Shown here: piece by piece, positions 15,435-24,834 of the stretch
Layout of the letters: every line of letters begins with the position of its first letter
Numbering within the stretch: the stretch's first letter is position 1
From: JAUYQR01 sp050632395
GTDB taxonomy: Bacteria; Pseudomonadota; Alphaproteobacteria; Rhodobacterales; Rhodobacteraceae
Direction of reading: 5' to 3'
DNA length: 64,000 bases
NCBI RefSeq assembly: GCF_050632395.1
Contig: NZ_CP192600.1
Location: 496,001-560,000, forward strand
Translations under genes and position numbers: made by a program
Notes under the pieces: generated by a model
Database searches by the model: none
What the model saw: only the letters and a program-made list of their open reading frames with translations
Told to the model about the DNA's origin: nothing

Positions 15435-16802
15435 TCACATGTTGTAAGCGCGCTCGCCATGCGAGGTGAGGTCGAGCCCCTCGCGCTCTTGCTCTTCCTT
15501 GACGCGCAGACCCATTACCGCGTTTACGGCGTAGTACAGGACGGCCGACACCACGCCACACCAGATGATCGTTACCAACACAGCCTGGATCTGGACCATG
15601 ATCTGTGTGCCCATCGCTGCGCCGCCGTAACCAATACCGCCCATCGACGGATCGTTGACCACCGCGGTACCGATCGCCCCGATGATGCCGGCGACGCCGT
15701 GAATGCCGAAGACGTCAAGGCTGTCGTCGTAGTTCAGTCTGTGCTTCACGGTCGATACGAAGAAGTAGCAGGCGACAGAGGCAACTGCGCCCAGCACGAT
15801 CGCACCCACCGGCCCAGCAAAGCCCGCTGCCGGCGTTACCGCGACCAAACCTGTGACCAGACCCGACACCGCACCCAGCATGGACGCTTTGCCGCGCGCC
15901 ACGATCTCGACCAGTACCCAGGCCAGCGTTGCACCGGCAGTGGCCGTGAAGGTGTTTATCATCGCAAGGCCCGCGCCGCCGTTGGCTTCGAGGTTGGAGC
16001 CGGCGTTGAAGCCGAACCAGCCCACCCACAGCATCGACGCGCCGACCATCGTCAGGGTCATCGAGTGCGGTGCCATGTTGTCTTTGCCGTAGCCGACGCG
16101 TTTGCCGATGATCAGGCAGCCAACCAGCGCGGCGATACCGGCGTTGATGTGCACCACGGTGCCGCCAGCGAAATCAAGCGCGCCCCAGCCGTAGATCAGC
16201 CCGTCCGAATCCCAGACCATGTGGGCGATCGGGAAGTAGACGATCGTCACCCACAATGCCACGAACACCAGAAGCGAGCCGAACTTGATCCGCTCGGCAA
16301 AGGCGCCGACGATCAGGACCGCGGTGATGCAGGCGAAGGTCATCTGGAACGAGATGAACACGAATTCGGGAATCACGAACCCGGCCGAGAAGGTGGCCGC
16401 CATCGATTCCAGCGTAACGCCGGACAGGAACGCCTTGCCCAGGCCGCCCCAGTAGGGCGACGGTGCATCCCCAAAGGCCATCGAGTAGCCCCAGAAAACG
16501 TAGATCACAATCACCAGTGCGGTGATAACCGTCGACTGCATCAGCAGCGAGAGCATGTTCTTCGTGCGCACGAGGCCGCCGTAGAACAGCGCCAGACCCG
16601 GCAGGATCATGAACAGCACCAGCACGGTCGAGATCATCATGAACGCGGTGTCACCCTTGTCCATCACAGGGACGACCTCGGCCACGACATCGGCTGCCGC
16701 CTCGGTTGTTTCGGCCGCCGCGTCCTGTGCCCATGCAGGCAGGCTGGCGAACAGCGACGCTGCCAGCGCGCCCAAGCCAGAATATTTCGCAAGTTTCATC
16801 AT
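15435..16802 (-). CDS. amtB: Ammonium transporter AmtB
   Basis: A 455-residue protein with an N-terminal signal sequence (about residues 1-24, ending SLPAWAQ) and eleven membrane helices. Conserved pieces include LFYGGLVR, the pore histidines in PIAHMVWD and FGIHGVAGIIGAI, and FNAGSNLEANG. It conducts ammonium/ammonia across the inner membrane. AGGGGAA lies 8-9 bases before the ATG at 16802. glnK ends 29 bases upstream, so the classical glnK-amtB operon is intact, and GlnK would block the pore when nitrogen is plentiful. Confidence 0.97.
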   Translation of the reverse strand: MMKLAKYSGLGALAASLFASLPAWAQDAAAETTEAAADVVAEVVPVMDKGDTAFMMISTVLVLFMILPGLALFYGGLVRTKNMLSLLMQSTVITALVIVIYVFWGYSMAFGDAPSPYWGGLGKAFLSGVTLESMAATFSAGFVIPEFVFISFQMTFACITAVLIVGAFAERIKFGSLLVFVALWVTIVYFPIAHMVWDSDGLIYGWGALDFAGGTVVHINAGIAALVGCLIIGKRVGYGKDNMAPHSMTLTMVGASMLWVGWFGFNAGSNLEANGGAGLAMINTFTATAGATLAWVLVEIVARGKASMLGAVSGLVTGLVAVTPAAGFAGPVGAIVLGAVASVACYFFVSTVKHRLNYDDSLDVFGIHGVAGIIGAIGTAVVNDPSMGGIGYGGAAMGTQIMVQIQAVLVTIIWCGVVSAVLYYAVNAVMGLRVKEEQEREGLDLTSHGERAYNM

Positions 16803-16831
16803 GTCAGTGGTTTCCCCTTGCCCCACGCGCA

Positions 16832-17170
16832 TCACAGCGCATCGTCATCGGTTTCGCCGGTGCGCACCCGCACGGCATGTTGCACGTCGAGGACGAAAAT
16901 CTTTCCGTCGCCGATCTTGTCGGTCTTCGCCGTTTTCTGGATGGTGCTGACAACCTGGTCGGCCAAACCGTCGGCAACGACAATTTCCAACCGGACCTTC
17001 GGCACGAAATTTACGGCGTATTCGGCGCCACGGTAGATCTCGGTGTGGCCAGACTGGCTGCCGAACCCCTTGATCTCGGTCACCATCATTCCGCGCACGC
17101 CGATGGCTGTCAGCGCTTCGCGGACTTCCTCAAGCTTGAACGGTTTGATCGCTGCGATAATGAGCTTCAC
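16832..17170 (-). CDS. glnK: Nitrogen regulatory protein P-II (GlnK)
   Basis: A 112-residue PII protein starting at GTG, with ribosome site AAGGGGAAA. Residue 51 is the uridylylation tyrosine (EIYRGAEYAVNF) on the T-loop, and the C-terminal signature GKIFVLDV and VRTGETDDDAL is present. It senses ATP, ADP and 2-oxoglutarate and controls AmtB and nitrogen regulation. Its position directly before amtB favours the name glnK over glnB. Confidence 0.95.
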   Translation of the reverse strand: MKLIIAAIKPFKLEEVREALTAIGVRGMMVTEIKGFGSQSGHTEIYRGAEYAVNFVPKVRLEIVVADGLADQVVSTIQKTAKTDKIGDGKIFVLDVQHAVRVRTGETDDDAL

Positions 17171-17291
17171 ATCTTTCCCCTTCTGTCGTTGCGGTCCCCC
17201 GAGGGCGCGGGATCTGGATTTGATGTGGCAGGGCAACGAGCGGGCAGCACAAGAAAACCGCGGCGAGAATCGGCCGGACGCGGGGCTCAGT

Positions 17292-17306
17292 TGCACAAAT
17301 TTTGCA
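17292..17306. promoter_or_regulatory. Possible NtrC-type site upstream of glnK
   Basis: TGCACAAATTTTGCA has two TGCA half-sites in an AT-rich 15-mer, similar to the enterobacterial NtrC pattern TGCAC-N-GTGCA but imperfect. It is 122 bases upstream of the glnK GTG. No convincing sigma-54 -24/-12 element was found between, though Rhodobacter NtrC is known to act with the housekeeping sigma factor. It is also upstream of the divergent PBP gene. Confidence 0.35.
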
Positions 17307-17437
17307 CTTTTTGGAGGTGGTGACCAAATTTTAAGCGCTGGGTGAACCCGAATCGAGCCGCGCCAATCTGTGCTTTCCCGAAAATCCCGGTTATCCTTGG
17401 GCGCAATCAGATCGCGCAAAATGGCGGGCAGGCGGGC

Positions 17438-19645
17438 ATGGCGGTAAAGAGTGGCGGGCGCAGGCCTTTGGTGGCTGACAGGCGCTATGCGACCAAGGCA
17501 ACTGCGGGCGGCAGCGGGCCGCGCAAACCTGCCGAACCGTCCCGCAAGCCGACCCGACAGCGACGTGGGAGGCCACCGCGCAAACATGGGTTTGTCGTTG
17601 GCGCGGTTCTGGCGTTGTGGCGGATGGTCTGGGCCGTGATCTGGCGACTGGGGGTCGTCAGCGCGCTGATCCTTGCGGGGATAGTGTTCTATTTCTACGC
17701 TCAGCTTCCGCCAGTTGCCGACCTTTTGGATGCAAGGGCGCGTGGGTCAGTCACCATGCTTGACCGCGAGGGCAAGGTGTACGCTTGGCGCGGCGAGACA
17801 TTCGGGGGCACAATCACAGCCGATACCGTTTCGCCCTACTTGCACGACGCCGTGGTGGCAACCGAGGACAAGCGTTTTTACTGGCACTTTGGCATCAGCC
17901 CGCGCGGCATCGCCAGCGCTATCCGCATCAACCTGTCCGAAGGGCGCGGCCCGTTGGAAGGCAACGGCGGTTCCACCATCACCCAGCAGGTTGCCAAGCT
18001 GTTGTGCCTGGGGGTTCCCTACGATTCGGCGACGTGGAAATCCGAAAAGGAATATGAGGCCGACTGCCGCCGCGGGGGCATTTGGCGCAAGTTGAAGGAA
18101 GTACCCTACGCTATGGCGATGGAGGCGAAGTATTCGAAGGAGGAAATCCTTACGATCTACTTCAACCGCGCCTACCTTGGCGCCGGCGCTCGCGGCTTCG
18201 AGGCGGCGGCTCAACGGTACTTCGGCAAGTCGGCGAACAAGGTGAACATTGCCGAAGCCGCAATGCTGGCGGGCCTTCTCAAGGCTCCCTCCACCTTTGC
18301 GCCGACGGCCAGCCTTGAGCGCGCCCGCGCCCGCGCCAATGTGGTGATAGGGCTGATGGAAGAGCAGGGTTATCTGACCGCCGCCGAGGCGGACGAGGCG
18401 CGCGACAAGCCGGCATCGCTGTCGAACGCAGCCGAGCAAAAGACCGGCGGTTTCTTTGCCGACTGGGTGATGGACACCGCGCCGGATTTTCTGGCGGGCG
18501 ATACGACGGAAGACGTGATCATCGAGACCACCCTTGATCAGGGCCTGCAGAAGAAAGCCGAAGAGGCGCTGGCCTATGTGTTCGATACCAAGGTCAAGGC
18601 CGGATCAAAGGCGCAGGCCGCGATCGTGGTGATGAGCGCGGATGGTGCCGTGCGCGCAATGGTCGGTGGCCGCAATCTGCCGAACGCGGGCGACTTCAAC
18701 CGCGCCACACAAGCGCTGCGCCAGACCGGTTCCGCGTTTAAGCCGTTCGCTTATGCCGTGGCGATGGACCTTGGCTGGTCGCCGATGGACTATGTCGAAG
18801 ATATTCCGCTTACCATCAACATCCCCGGTTCGGGGCCGTGGACACCGCAGAACTACGACAAGGAATACAAAGGGGTGATCACCCTGACGCAGGCCTTGGC
18901 GGAAAGCCGCAACATCCCTGCCGTCCGCGTTTCCGAGGCGGTCGGGCGTGACCTTGTGCGCAAGGTCGCAACGGAATTCGGGATCGCCTCGAACATGGCG
19001 GACGGCCCGGCCTTGGCGCTCGGTGCCTCGGAATCCACGCTGATCGAAATGACTGGCGCTTATGCCGGCATCCTGAACGGTGGCTCTGCCGTGACACCAT
19101 ACGGACTGAACGAACTGCGGCTTCAGGGTGACGACGAGGTACTGTTCGGCAAGGGTGGTGGTATCGGCGAGCGGGTCATTTCCGAAACGGCCGCGCGCGC
19201 ACTGACCTACATGATGTCTGAGGTTCTGATCTCGGGCACCGGCAAGCGTGCGCGATTGAAGGACCGGGACGCTGCGGGCAAGACCGGCACAACTCAGGGC
19301 GCGAGGGATGCGTGGTTTGTGGGCTTCACCGCCGATTACGTGGTTGGGGTCTGGATGGGCAACGACGACAACTCGCCCCTTACCGGAGTGACCGGCGGCG
19401 GTTTGCCTGCGGAAATCTGGCATGAGGTCATGATGCGGATCAACGAAGGCCTGCCTGCCACGCCACTGCAGATGGAAATTCCGCCGTCGAAGTACGTGGC
19501 TGCAGACCCGAACTATCAAGAGCCCACATACACAGATGCCCTGCCGGAGGAATACGTCGATCCAATGCCTGACATGGGCAGCGATGCTGGGCGAAAGGAT
19601 ATCGTCGAGCAGTTACTCGAAGACATTCTCGGCACGGGCAACTGA
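17438..19645 (+). CDS. Class A penicillin-binding protein 1A (bifunctional)
   Basis: A 735-residue protein. A basic cytoplasmic tail (to about residue 55) leads to one membrane anchor (VVSALILAGIVFYFYAQL), then a GT51 glycosyltransferase domain with catalytic E143 (TEDKRFYWHFG) and a transpeptidase domain with S432 (GSAFKPF), SRN and K615 (AGKTGTTQ). It polymerises and cross-links peptidoglycan at the inner membrane. The C-terminus is short and acidic with no extra domains. The ATG at 17438 was chosen because the upstream in-frame extension is not family-like; the ribosome site is weak. Confidence 0.92.
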   Translation: MAVKSGGRRPLVADRRYATKATAGGSGPRKPAEPSRKPTRQRRGRPPRKHGFVVGAVLALWRMVWAVIWRLGVVSALILAGIVFYFYAQLPPVADLLDARARGSVTMLDREGKVYAWRGETFGGTITADTVSPYLHDAVVATEDKRFYWHFGISPRGIASAIRINLSEGRGPLEGNGGSTITQQVAKLLCLGVPYDSATWKSEKEYEADCRRGGIWRKLKEVPYAMAMEAKYSKEEILTIYFNRAYLGAGARGFEAAAQRYFGKSANKVNIAEAAMLAGLLKAPSTFAPTASLERARARANVVIGLMEEQGYLTAAEADEARDKPASLSNAAEQKTGGFFADWVMDTAPDFLAGDTTEDVIIETTLDQGLQKKAEEALAYVFDTKVKAGSKAQAAIVVMSADGAVRAMVGGRNLPNAGDFNRATQALRQTGSAFKPFAYAVAMDLGWSPMDYVEDIPLTINIPGSGPWTPQNYDKEYKGVITLTQALAESRNIPAVRVSEAVGRDLVRKVATEFGIASNMADGPALALGASESTLIEMTGAYAGILNGGSAVTPYGLNELRLQGDDEVLFGKGGGIGERVISETAARALTYMMSEVLISGTGKRARLKDRDAAGKTGTTQGARDAWFVGFTADYVVGVWMGNDDNSPLTGVTGGGLPAEIWHEVMMRINEGLPATPLQMEIPPSKYVAADPNYQEPTYTDALPEEYVDPMPDMGSDAGRKDIVEQLLEDILGTGN

Positions 19646-19650
19646 CAGAC

Positions 19651-19677
19651 GCGCGCGGGCCGGGTTGGCCCGCGCGC
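19651..19677. terminator. Bidirectional GC hairpin between the PBP gene and mlaC
   Basis: GCGCGCGGGCC and GGCCCGCGCGC make a perfect 11-bp stem with a 5-base loop, centred in the 36-base gap between two convergent stops. Neither strand has a following T-tract, so it may work with Rho or as a 3'-end protecting hairpin. Confidence 0.6.
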
Positions 19678-19681
19678 TGCC

Positions 19682-20293
19682 TTACAGGGCCTTGAGGTCG
19701 TTGATCAGGCGATCGAGATCGCCACCGCGCTGATCAAGCAATGCGCCAATCTCGGTGCGCTCGGACGCCAGCATATTGACGCCTTCGATGATGATATTGA
19801 AGAACAGGTTCTTGCCCGACTTGTCCGACACATGCCAACGCAGGTCAAACGGCGCCTCGCCCTGCAGATAGGCGGTCGAGATCACTTCGTAATAGCTCTT
19901 GATCGCACGGGCGTCATTCACCTCGATCTTGCCACCGATGAACTCGCGGAAGCGGCGTCCGTATTTCCGGCTCAGATAACCCTGATACGCCTTTGTGAAG
20001 GCGGAAAGCTGCCCCTTTGACGCCGATCGCGCAGCCGGCCCCAGCGCCGAGCGGGCAATCGTTGGAACGTCGGCGTAGCGCGTGAACACCTTTTCGAACT
20101 CGGGATACATGGCGTTCTGTGATTTGCCCGAGTTTATGATCCGGTTCACATCCCCCACGGCCTTGTCGATCAGTTCCTTGGCCTGATCGACCGTCAGTGC
20201 CGCGGCGGTGCGGGGCAGCGCGGCCGCTGCCACAATTGCAAGCAACCCGGCTGTGACGGCGCGGCGCGACGGTGAATGGGAGTTATTGGGCAT
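19682..20293 (-). CDS. MlaC/Ttg2D-family periplasmic phospholipid-binding protein
   Basis: A 203-residue protein. The N-terminus has SRR followed by a hydrophobic run ending TAAA, compatible with a twin-arginine or Sec signal peptide. The body (FTRYADVPTIARSALGPAAR; FTKAYQGYLSRKYGRRF; EVISTAYLQGEAPFDLRW) is typical of MlaC, which carries phospholipids across the periplasm between outer-membrane MlaA and the inner-membrane MlaFEDB complex. GAGGA precedes the ATG. It overlaps mlaA by 11 bases; the MlaFEDB genes are not in the window. Confidence 0.9.
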   Translation of the reverse strand: MPNNSHSPSRRAVTAGLLAIVAAAALPRTAAALTVDQAKELIDKAVGDVNRIINSGKSQNAMYPEFEKVFTRYADVPTIARSALGPAARSASKGQLSAFTKAYQGYLSRKYGRRFREFIGGKIEVNDARAIKSYYEVISTAYLQGEAPFDLRWHVSDKSGKNLFFNIIIEGVNMLASERTEIGALLDQRGGDLDRLINDLKAL

Positions 20294-21062
20294 AAGGGTC
20301 CTCATAGGGATCAATGAATGCATCGTCTTCTGCGGCACTGCCGGCTTCCACCTGGCCAAGCTCGAACCTGCGGTTCTGGAGGTAGAGCAGCCGCGCCTGA
20401 GCATAGCTGTCTGCGCTATCATATAGAATGGATTCGACCGTCTCGGAGAAGCGATCCCGATCACCAAGCAGTGAGAAAATCTCCGCCCCGGTTGCAACAG
20501 CCGACTCACGGTAAGGTAGCGCTTGACGAGCCGGGTTGAGAATAAAATCAACAACTAGCCCGGTCGCGTCCCGCGAAGTCGATGGTCCCCACAGCGGAAG
20601 CTCCAGATAAACGCCTTCGCCTACGCCCCAGACCGACAGAGTTTCGCCGAAGTCTGTGGGCCTCGATGGTAAGCCAAGTGCCGTTGCGGCATCAAAGAGG
20701 CCCACGACGCCCATCGTCAAATTCACGGCCAGCCTCAGTGAGTTGATGGCTGCATCGCCCACATTCGCCTGAAAGAGATCATTGGTGATATCGCTCGGCA
20801 GATCCAGCGTGTTTGCTACGTTGGCGATTACGCGCTGGGCCGGGTCCGGTACCACCGCGCCATATCCCTTAGATGCCGGGCCGAAGAGCATGCTGTCCAC
20901 ACCCCGGTTGAATTCATGCACTTCGCGATTGGCCTGCTCGTATGGGTCATTCATTTCGCCTGGCCCGGGCGTGCCAGCACACCCTGCAACGAACGCCGCA
21001 AGCGTCAAGGCGCCTGCAAAGTGCAGGGCATCAGACCGAATTAAGAAAATCCTCAGACCCAT
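20283..21062 (-). CDS. mlaA: MlaA/VacJ-family outer-membrane lipoprotein
   Basis: A 259-residue lipoprotein: signal peptide with lipobox VAGC, then the VacJ core NDPYEQANREVHEFNRGVD, LPSDITNDLFQ, PTDFGETLSVWGVGEGVYLELPLWGP. MlaA sits in the outer membrane and removes misplaced phospholipids from its outer leaflet, passing them to MlaC, encoded next. The acidic C-terminus (FIDPYEDPYAQ) is alphaproteobacterial in style. The pair is divergent from the type I secretion genes. Confidence 0.93.
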   Translation of the reverse strand: MGLRIFLIRSDALHFAGALTLAAFVAGCAGTPGPGEMNDPYEQANREVHEFNRGVDSMLFGPASKGYGAVVPDPAQRVIANVANTLDLPSDITNDLFQANVGDAAINSLRLAVNLTMGVVGLFDAATALGLPSRPTDFGETLSVWGVGEGVYLELPLWGPSTSRDATGLVVDFILNPARQALPYRESAVATGAEIFSLLGDRDRFSETVESILYDSADSYAQARLLYLQNRRFELGQVEAGSAAEDDAFIDPYEDPYAQ

Positions 21063-21201
21063 GCACCTAATGTCCGAACGAAGAAGCCCTTAGCACAGGA
21101 CTTGGCAGGAATTGACAAGGCATATGTTCGTGACCTCGCCAACACAACCGTCCTGCGTTGCAGCCGTGCGACGGGCGGCAGAATGACGCTGGAAAGGTAG
21201 A

Positions 21202-22962
21202 GTGCGTGGCATGTCTGGAAAGACAGGATTTACGACAGGAGCGTCCGCCGGCACAGCGGAGCTGTATGCAGCGCGCAAGGTTCTGAAACCTGCCCTGTTG
21301 GTGGCGTTCGTCTTTTCGGTGTTCGTGAACTTGCTGATGCTGACGGCGCCGCTCTACATGCTTCAGGTCTACGACCGTGTGCTCGTCTCAAGATCGTCGG
21401 AAACGCTGGTAGCGCTTTCTTTGTTGGCCGCCGGTATGTTCGTCTTGATGGGGGTTATCGATCATGCGCGGTCCCGCATAACGGCCCGCATCGCTGCTCG
21501 GCTGCAGACGTCTCTGGATGGTCGGGTGCTTACGGCCGCGCTTGCACGGCTGCGCGCAGTGCCCAACGATTCGGCGGCACATTCGGCCCAGAACGATATC
21601 AATGAGATCGCTCGATTCTGGGCGTCTCCGGCGTTTTTGGCGATCCTCGACACACCGTGGACGCCGCTTTTCATCGCGGCGATCTTTGTCTTTCACCCGT
21701 GGCTCGGCTGGCTGGCCGCGTCGGGAGGTGCTCTGCTGCTGTTGGCGGGCTGGCTTAATCAGCGGGCCACAGACAAACCGATGCTGAATGCCAATCGCGC
21801 CGCGCTTGCGGCCGACCGCCAAAGTGATGCCTTGAAGGCAGAGGTTGATGTCACATATGCGCTTGGCATGGCCCCGGCGGCGCTTGCCCGTTGGCGTGCG
21901 CAAAGGGAGTTGGCACAGCGGCACAGCCTTTTGGCGGCGGACATCGCGGGCCGGTGGGCAGTCTTTACCCGCACGTTCCGGCTGTTCCTGCAGTCGGCTA
22001 TGCTCGGGCTTGCCGCTTACCTGGCGATTGGCGGTCAGGTGTCCGGTGGGGCGATGATCGCCTCGTCCATTCTGATGGGGCGTGCCTTGCAACCGCTGGA
22101 AATGATTGTCGCGCAGTGGGCCACCGTTGCCCGCGCCAGGCAAGCGCGCCTGCGACTTGCCGCCTTGCTTGCGAACGCGCCAGCAGACCCACAGCGCACC
22201 CCGCTGCCGCGACCCACGGCGCGGCTCGAGGTTGCCGGATTGACGATCGTTCCGCCCGGTGGAAACGCGCCCTTGCTTCGCGGCATTGGCCTTGATCTGA
22301 GCGCTGGTCAGGCAATGGGCGTCATCGGAGGTTCGGGGGCGGGCAAATCGGTCTTGGCCCGCGCGCTGACCGGGATATGGAAGCCGGTTGCGGGACATAT
22401 CCGTCTTGGTGGCGCCACGCTCGATCAGTATGAGCCATCGGTCCTTGGGCGCGCCATCGGTTACCTCCCGCAACGCGTTATCCTGTTCGAAGGCACGGTG
22501 GCGGAGAACATATCGCGCCTCGACACCGGCGCTGATCCTGCCCACATCGTGGCCGCAGCACATCTGGCTGCGGCGCACGACATGATTCTTCGCCTTCCGC
22601 AAGGCTATGACACGATCGTAGGCCCCGGCGGAGGCGGGCTTTCGGGTGGCCAGATGCAGCGTATCGGTCTGGCCCGCGCGCTTTACGGCAACCCGGTGAT
22701 GCTGGTTCTGGATGAACCTGATTCCAGCCTCGACGTCGAAGGGTCCACCGCCCTTGCTCAAGCCATCCGCGGTGCAAAGGCGAGCGGTGCAATCGTGCTG
22801 ATCATGGCCCACCGCCCGGCTGCCTTGCAGGACTGCGAGTCTCTGCTGGTGTTGAAGGATGGCAAAGTCGCAGCGATGGGCCCGCGCGACAGTGTACTGC
22901 GCGAGATGGTTCGCAATGCCAGCGATATCACCCGCATCTTTGCCCAGGCCGGTGCTGCATGA
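21202..22962 (+). CDS. Type I secretion ABC transporter (PrtD/HlyB-like), no peptidase domain
   Basis: A 586-residue ABC exporter. A membrane domain (VNLLMLTAPLYMLQVYDRVL at the start, typical of PrtD-type T1SS permeases) is followed by the ATPase: Walker A GGSGAGKS (about residue 377), LSGGQ, Walker B MLVLDEPDSSLD and MAHRP. There is no N-terminal C39 domain, so substrates would be exported unprocessed. The GTG at 21202 fits the ribosome site GGAAAGG better than the ATG at 21211. It overlaps the HlyD gene by 4 bases. No RTX substrate gene lies nearby. Confidence 0.9.
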   Translation: MRGMSGKTGFTTGASAGTAELYAARKVLKPALLVAFVFSVFVNLLMLTAPLYMLQVYDRVLVSRSSETLVALSLLAAGMFVLMGVIDHARSRITARIAARLQTSLDGRVLTAALARLRAVPNDSAAHSAQNDINEIARFWASPAFLAILDTPWTPLFIAAIFVFHPWLGWLAASGGALLLLAGWLNQRATDKPMLNANRAALAADRQSDALKAEVDVTYALGMAPAALARWRAQRELAQRHSLLAADIAGRWAVFTRTFRLFLQSAMLGLAAYLAIGGQVSGGAMIASSILMGRALQPLEMIVAQWATVARARQARLRLAALLANAPADPQRTPLPRPTARLEVAGLTIVPPGGNAPLLRGIGLDLSAGQAMGVIGGSGAGKSVLARALTGIWKPVAGHIRLGGATLDQYEPSVLGRAIGYLPQRVILFEGTVAENISRLDTGADPAHIVAAAHLAAAHDMILRLPQGYDTIVGPGGGGLSGGQMQRIGLARALYGNPVMLVLDEPDSSLDVEGSTALAQAIRGAKASGAIVLIMAHRPAALQDCESLLVLKDGKVAAMGPRDSVLREMVRNASDITRIFAQAGAA

Positions 22963-24251
22963 GTGACATGTCGATCCGTGCGCCGCTAGTCCTTGGACTT
23001 TTGGCCATCTTCGGGCTTGTTGCCGGCCTTGGCATTTGGTCCGTTTCAATGCCCCTCGCCGGAGCGATCATCGCGGAAGGCAGGGTGCAAGTGGAGCGAA
23101 ACCGTCAAATCGTGCAGCACCCGGACGGCGGTGTCGTAACCGACATTCTTGTGCGGGAAGGTGACCACGTCACCGCAGGACGCGTCCTGCTGCGGCTCGA
23201 CGGGGCCGCGCTGGACTCGGAACTTGCTGTTGTCGAAGGCCGGCTCTCTGAACTTGCCGCCGAAGGGGCGCGTCTGGTGGCGGAACGCGACGGGCTGGCA
23301 GCCCCGGCATTTCCGAAAGAGATGACGGTGCGGGCCCGGCATGACGTCGAGATCGCCGCGCAAGTCGATGGGCAACTGAGTCTTTGGGCGGCCAGACGCG
23401 CCGCCTTGATCGATGCCACTTTGCATTTGGACCGCCGCATAGATGAATATCGGGCGCAATCTGCCGGGATCGTTGCACAGATCGCTGCGGTCCGCGACCA
23501 GTCAGCCCTCATGGCGGCGGAGCTTGCCACCCAGAAACAGCTTGCCGACAAAGGACTTGTCATAGAGGGCGCGCTTTTGCCGCTCCGGCGCGAGATCGCC
23601 CGGCTGGAGGGCCAGCTTGGCGATCTTGTTGCCGCGCGCGCCCAGATTCTTGGCCTGATCACCGAGGTTGAAATGCAGATCGCCGACCTGGGCACAAGGC
23701 GCACCGAGGAGGCAGTCGCTCAACTGCGCGAAAATGCTCCCGTCATTCTCGAACTGACGGAACGAAAGCGGGCGATCCAAGGCCGCATGGCCCGACTTGA
23801 GCTGCGCGCGCCCGTTGATGGCCTGGTACTTGGCCTTCAAATCACCACCCTGCGCGCAGTTCTGCGCGCGGCTGAGCCCGCACTCTACGTTGTCCCGCAG
23901 GACCGCGCGCTGGTGATCAGTGCGAAAATCGCACCCGTCAATATCGAAAGTGTCCGGCTGGACCAGAACGTGGAAGTATCGGTCGCTGCGCTGGCCGATC
24001 ACGACGCCCCGCGCCTTACTGGCAAGGTGACGGTGATTTCTGCAGATGCCTTGTCCGACGCAAATGGTGGTCCGCAATACTACCGGGTCGAAATCCTGCT
24101 CGACCCAACGCAAGCCGAGCGTCTTGCGCCGCGCAGGCTCGTGCCCGGAATGCCGGTCACTGTCTTTGTCCAAACGGGTGCGCGAACGCCGATGGCTTAC
24201 CTGCTGCAGCCATTCACAACTTATTTCTCACGCGCGATGCGTGAAAGCTGA
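22959..24251 (+). CDS. HlyD/PrtE-family membrane fusion protein
   Basis: A 430-residue periplasmic adaptor: one N-terminal membrane helix (VLGLLAIFGLVAGLGIWSVS), a lipoyl half-motif (GGVVTDILVREGDHVTAGRVLLRLD), a long coiled-coil region (about residues 85-270), the second lipoyl half (RLELRAPVDGLVLGL) and a beta-barrel end. It would link the ABC exporter encoded upstream to a TolC-like channel. ATGA overlap with the upstream gene indicates coupling. A TolC gene is absent from the window, so a shared TolC elsewhere is assumed. Confidence 0.9.
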   Translation: MSDMSIRAPLVLGLLAIFGLVAGLGIWSVSMPLAGAIIAEGRVQVERNRQIVQHPDGGVVTDILVREGDHVTAGRVLLRLDGAALDSELAVVEGRLSELAAEGARLVAERDGLAAPAFPKEMTVRARHDVEIAAQVDGQLSLWAARRAALIDATLHLDRRIDEYRAQSAGIVAQIAAVRDQSALMAAELATQKQLADKGLVIEGALLPLRREIARLEGQLGDLVAARAQILGLITEVEMQIADLGTRRTEEAVAQLRENAPVILELTERKRAIQGRMARLELRAPVDGLVLGLQITTLRAVLRAAEPALYVVPQDRALVISAKIAPVNIESVRLDQNVEVSVAALADHDAPRLTGKVTVISADALSDANGGPQYYRVEILLDPTQAERLAPRRLVPGMPVTVFVQTGARTPMAYLLQPFTTYFSRAMRES

Positions 24252-24372
24252 CCGATGAGGCCAGCAAAAGGGTTCTGGCCGGTCGGTGGCAGGGACGCAG
24301 GCTTGTGAACCGGTGCTCTTGCCCCCACCTTCCCCATCGGTTTACCTTCGCCTCAGCCGCAAGGAGCCGCAA

Positions 24373-24834
24373 ATGCACCCAATTGACCTCCGCCTCGCCG
24401 AACTCGGTGTTACCCTTCCCGACGCGCCCGCCCCGGCGGCCAATTATGTGCCTTTTGTCATCACCGGAAACCTTGTCCATATCTCTGGCCAGATCAGCCA
24501 GAACGAGGGCGGCCTGATCAAGGGACGCCTCGGCGATGATCTTGCAGTCGAGCAAGGCGCGGATGCAGCAAGGCGTTGCGCCATCTCGTTGCTTGCGCAA
24601 CTGAAGAAAGCTTGCGGCGGCGATTTCTCGCGCGTGTCGAAAGCGGTGAAGCTGGTCGGTTTCGTAAATTCCACGCCTGAATTCACCGATCAACCCAAGG
24701 TCATCAACGGCGCCTCCGATTTCCTCGTCGCGGTTCTGGGTGAGGCCGGTCGCCACGCACGCTCCGCCGTTTCGGCGGCCTCGCTTCCACTGGGTGTCGC
24801 AGTGGAAATCGAAGCTATCTTCGAACTGCGCTGA
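24373..24834 (+). CDS. RidA/YjgF-family protein
   Basis: A 153-residue protein with a perfect AAGGAG ribosome site. The pattern VPFVITGNLVHISGQI, ARRCAISLLAQLKKACG and SAVSAASLPLGVAVEIEAIF fits the subgroup of RidA proteins (YjgF/L-PSP-like) that is longer than canonical RidA. Canonical RidA hydrolyses reactive enamines and imines; in this subgroup the deaminase arginine is often changed, and activity is uncertain. It shares the TGATG junction with the following phosphodiesterase gene. Confidence 0.88.
   Translation: MHPIDLRLAELGVTLPDAPAPAANYVPFVITGNLVHISGQISQNEGGLIKGRLGDDLAVEQGADAARRCAISLLAQLKKACGGDFSRVSKAVKLVGFVNSTPEFTDQPKVINGASDFLVAVLGEAGRHARSAVSAASLPLGVAVEIEAIFELR

Noticed and set aside
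15339..17036. 565-codon plus-strand frame across amtB
   Set aside because: It is the antisense shadow of a highly conserved transporter; low-complexity, His/Asp/Arg-rich translation typical of GC-rich antisense.
21388..23049. 553-codon minus-strand frame across the T1SS ABC gene
   Set aside because: Antisense to an intact ABC transporter with all motifs; composition is Arg/Gln/His-rich.
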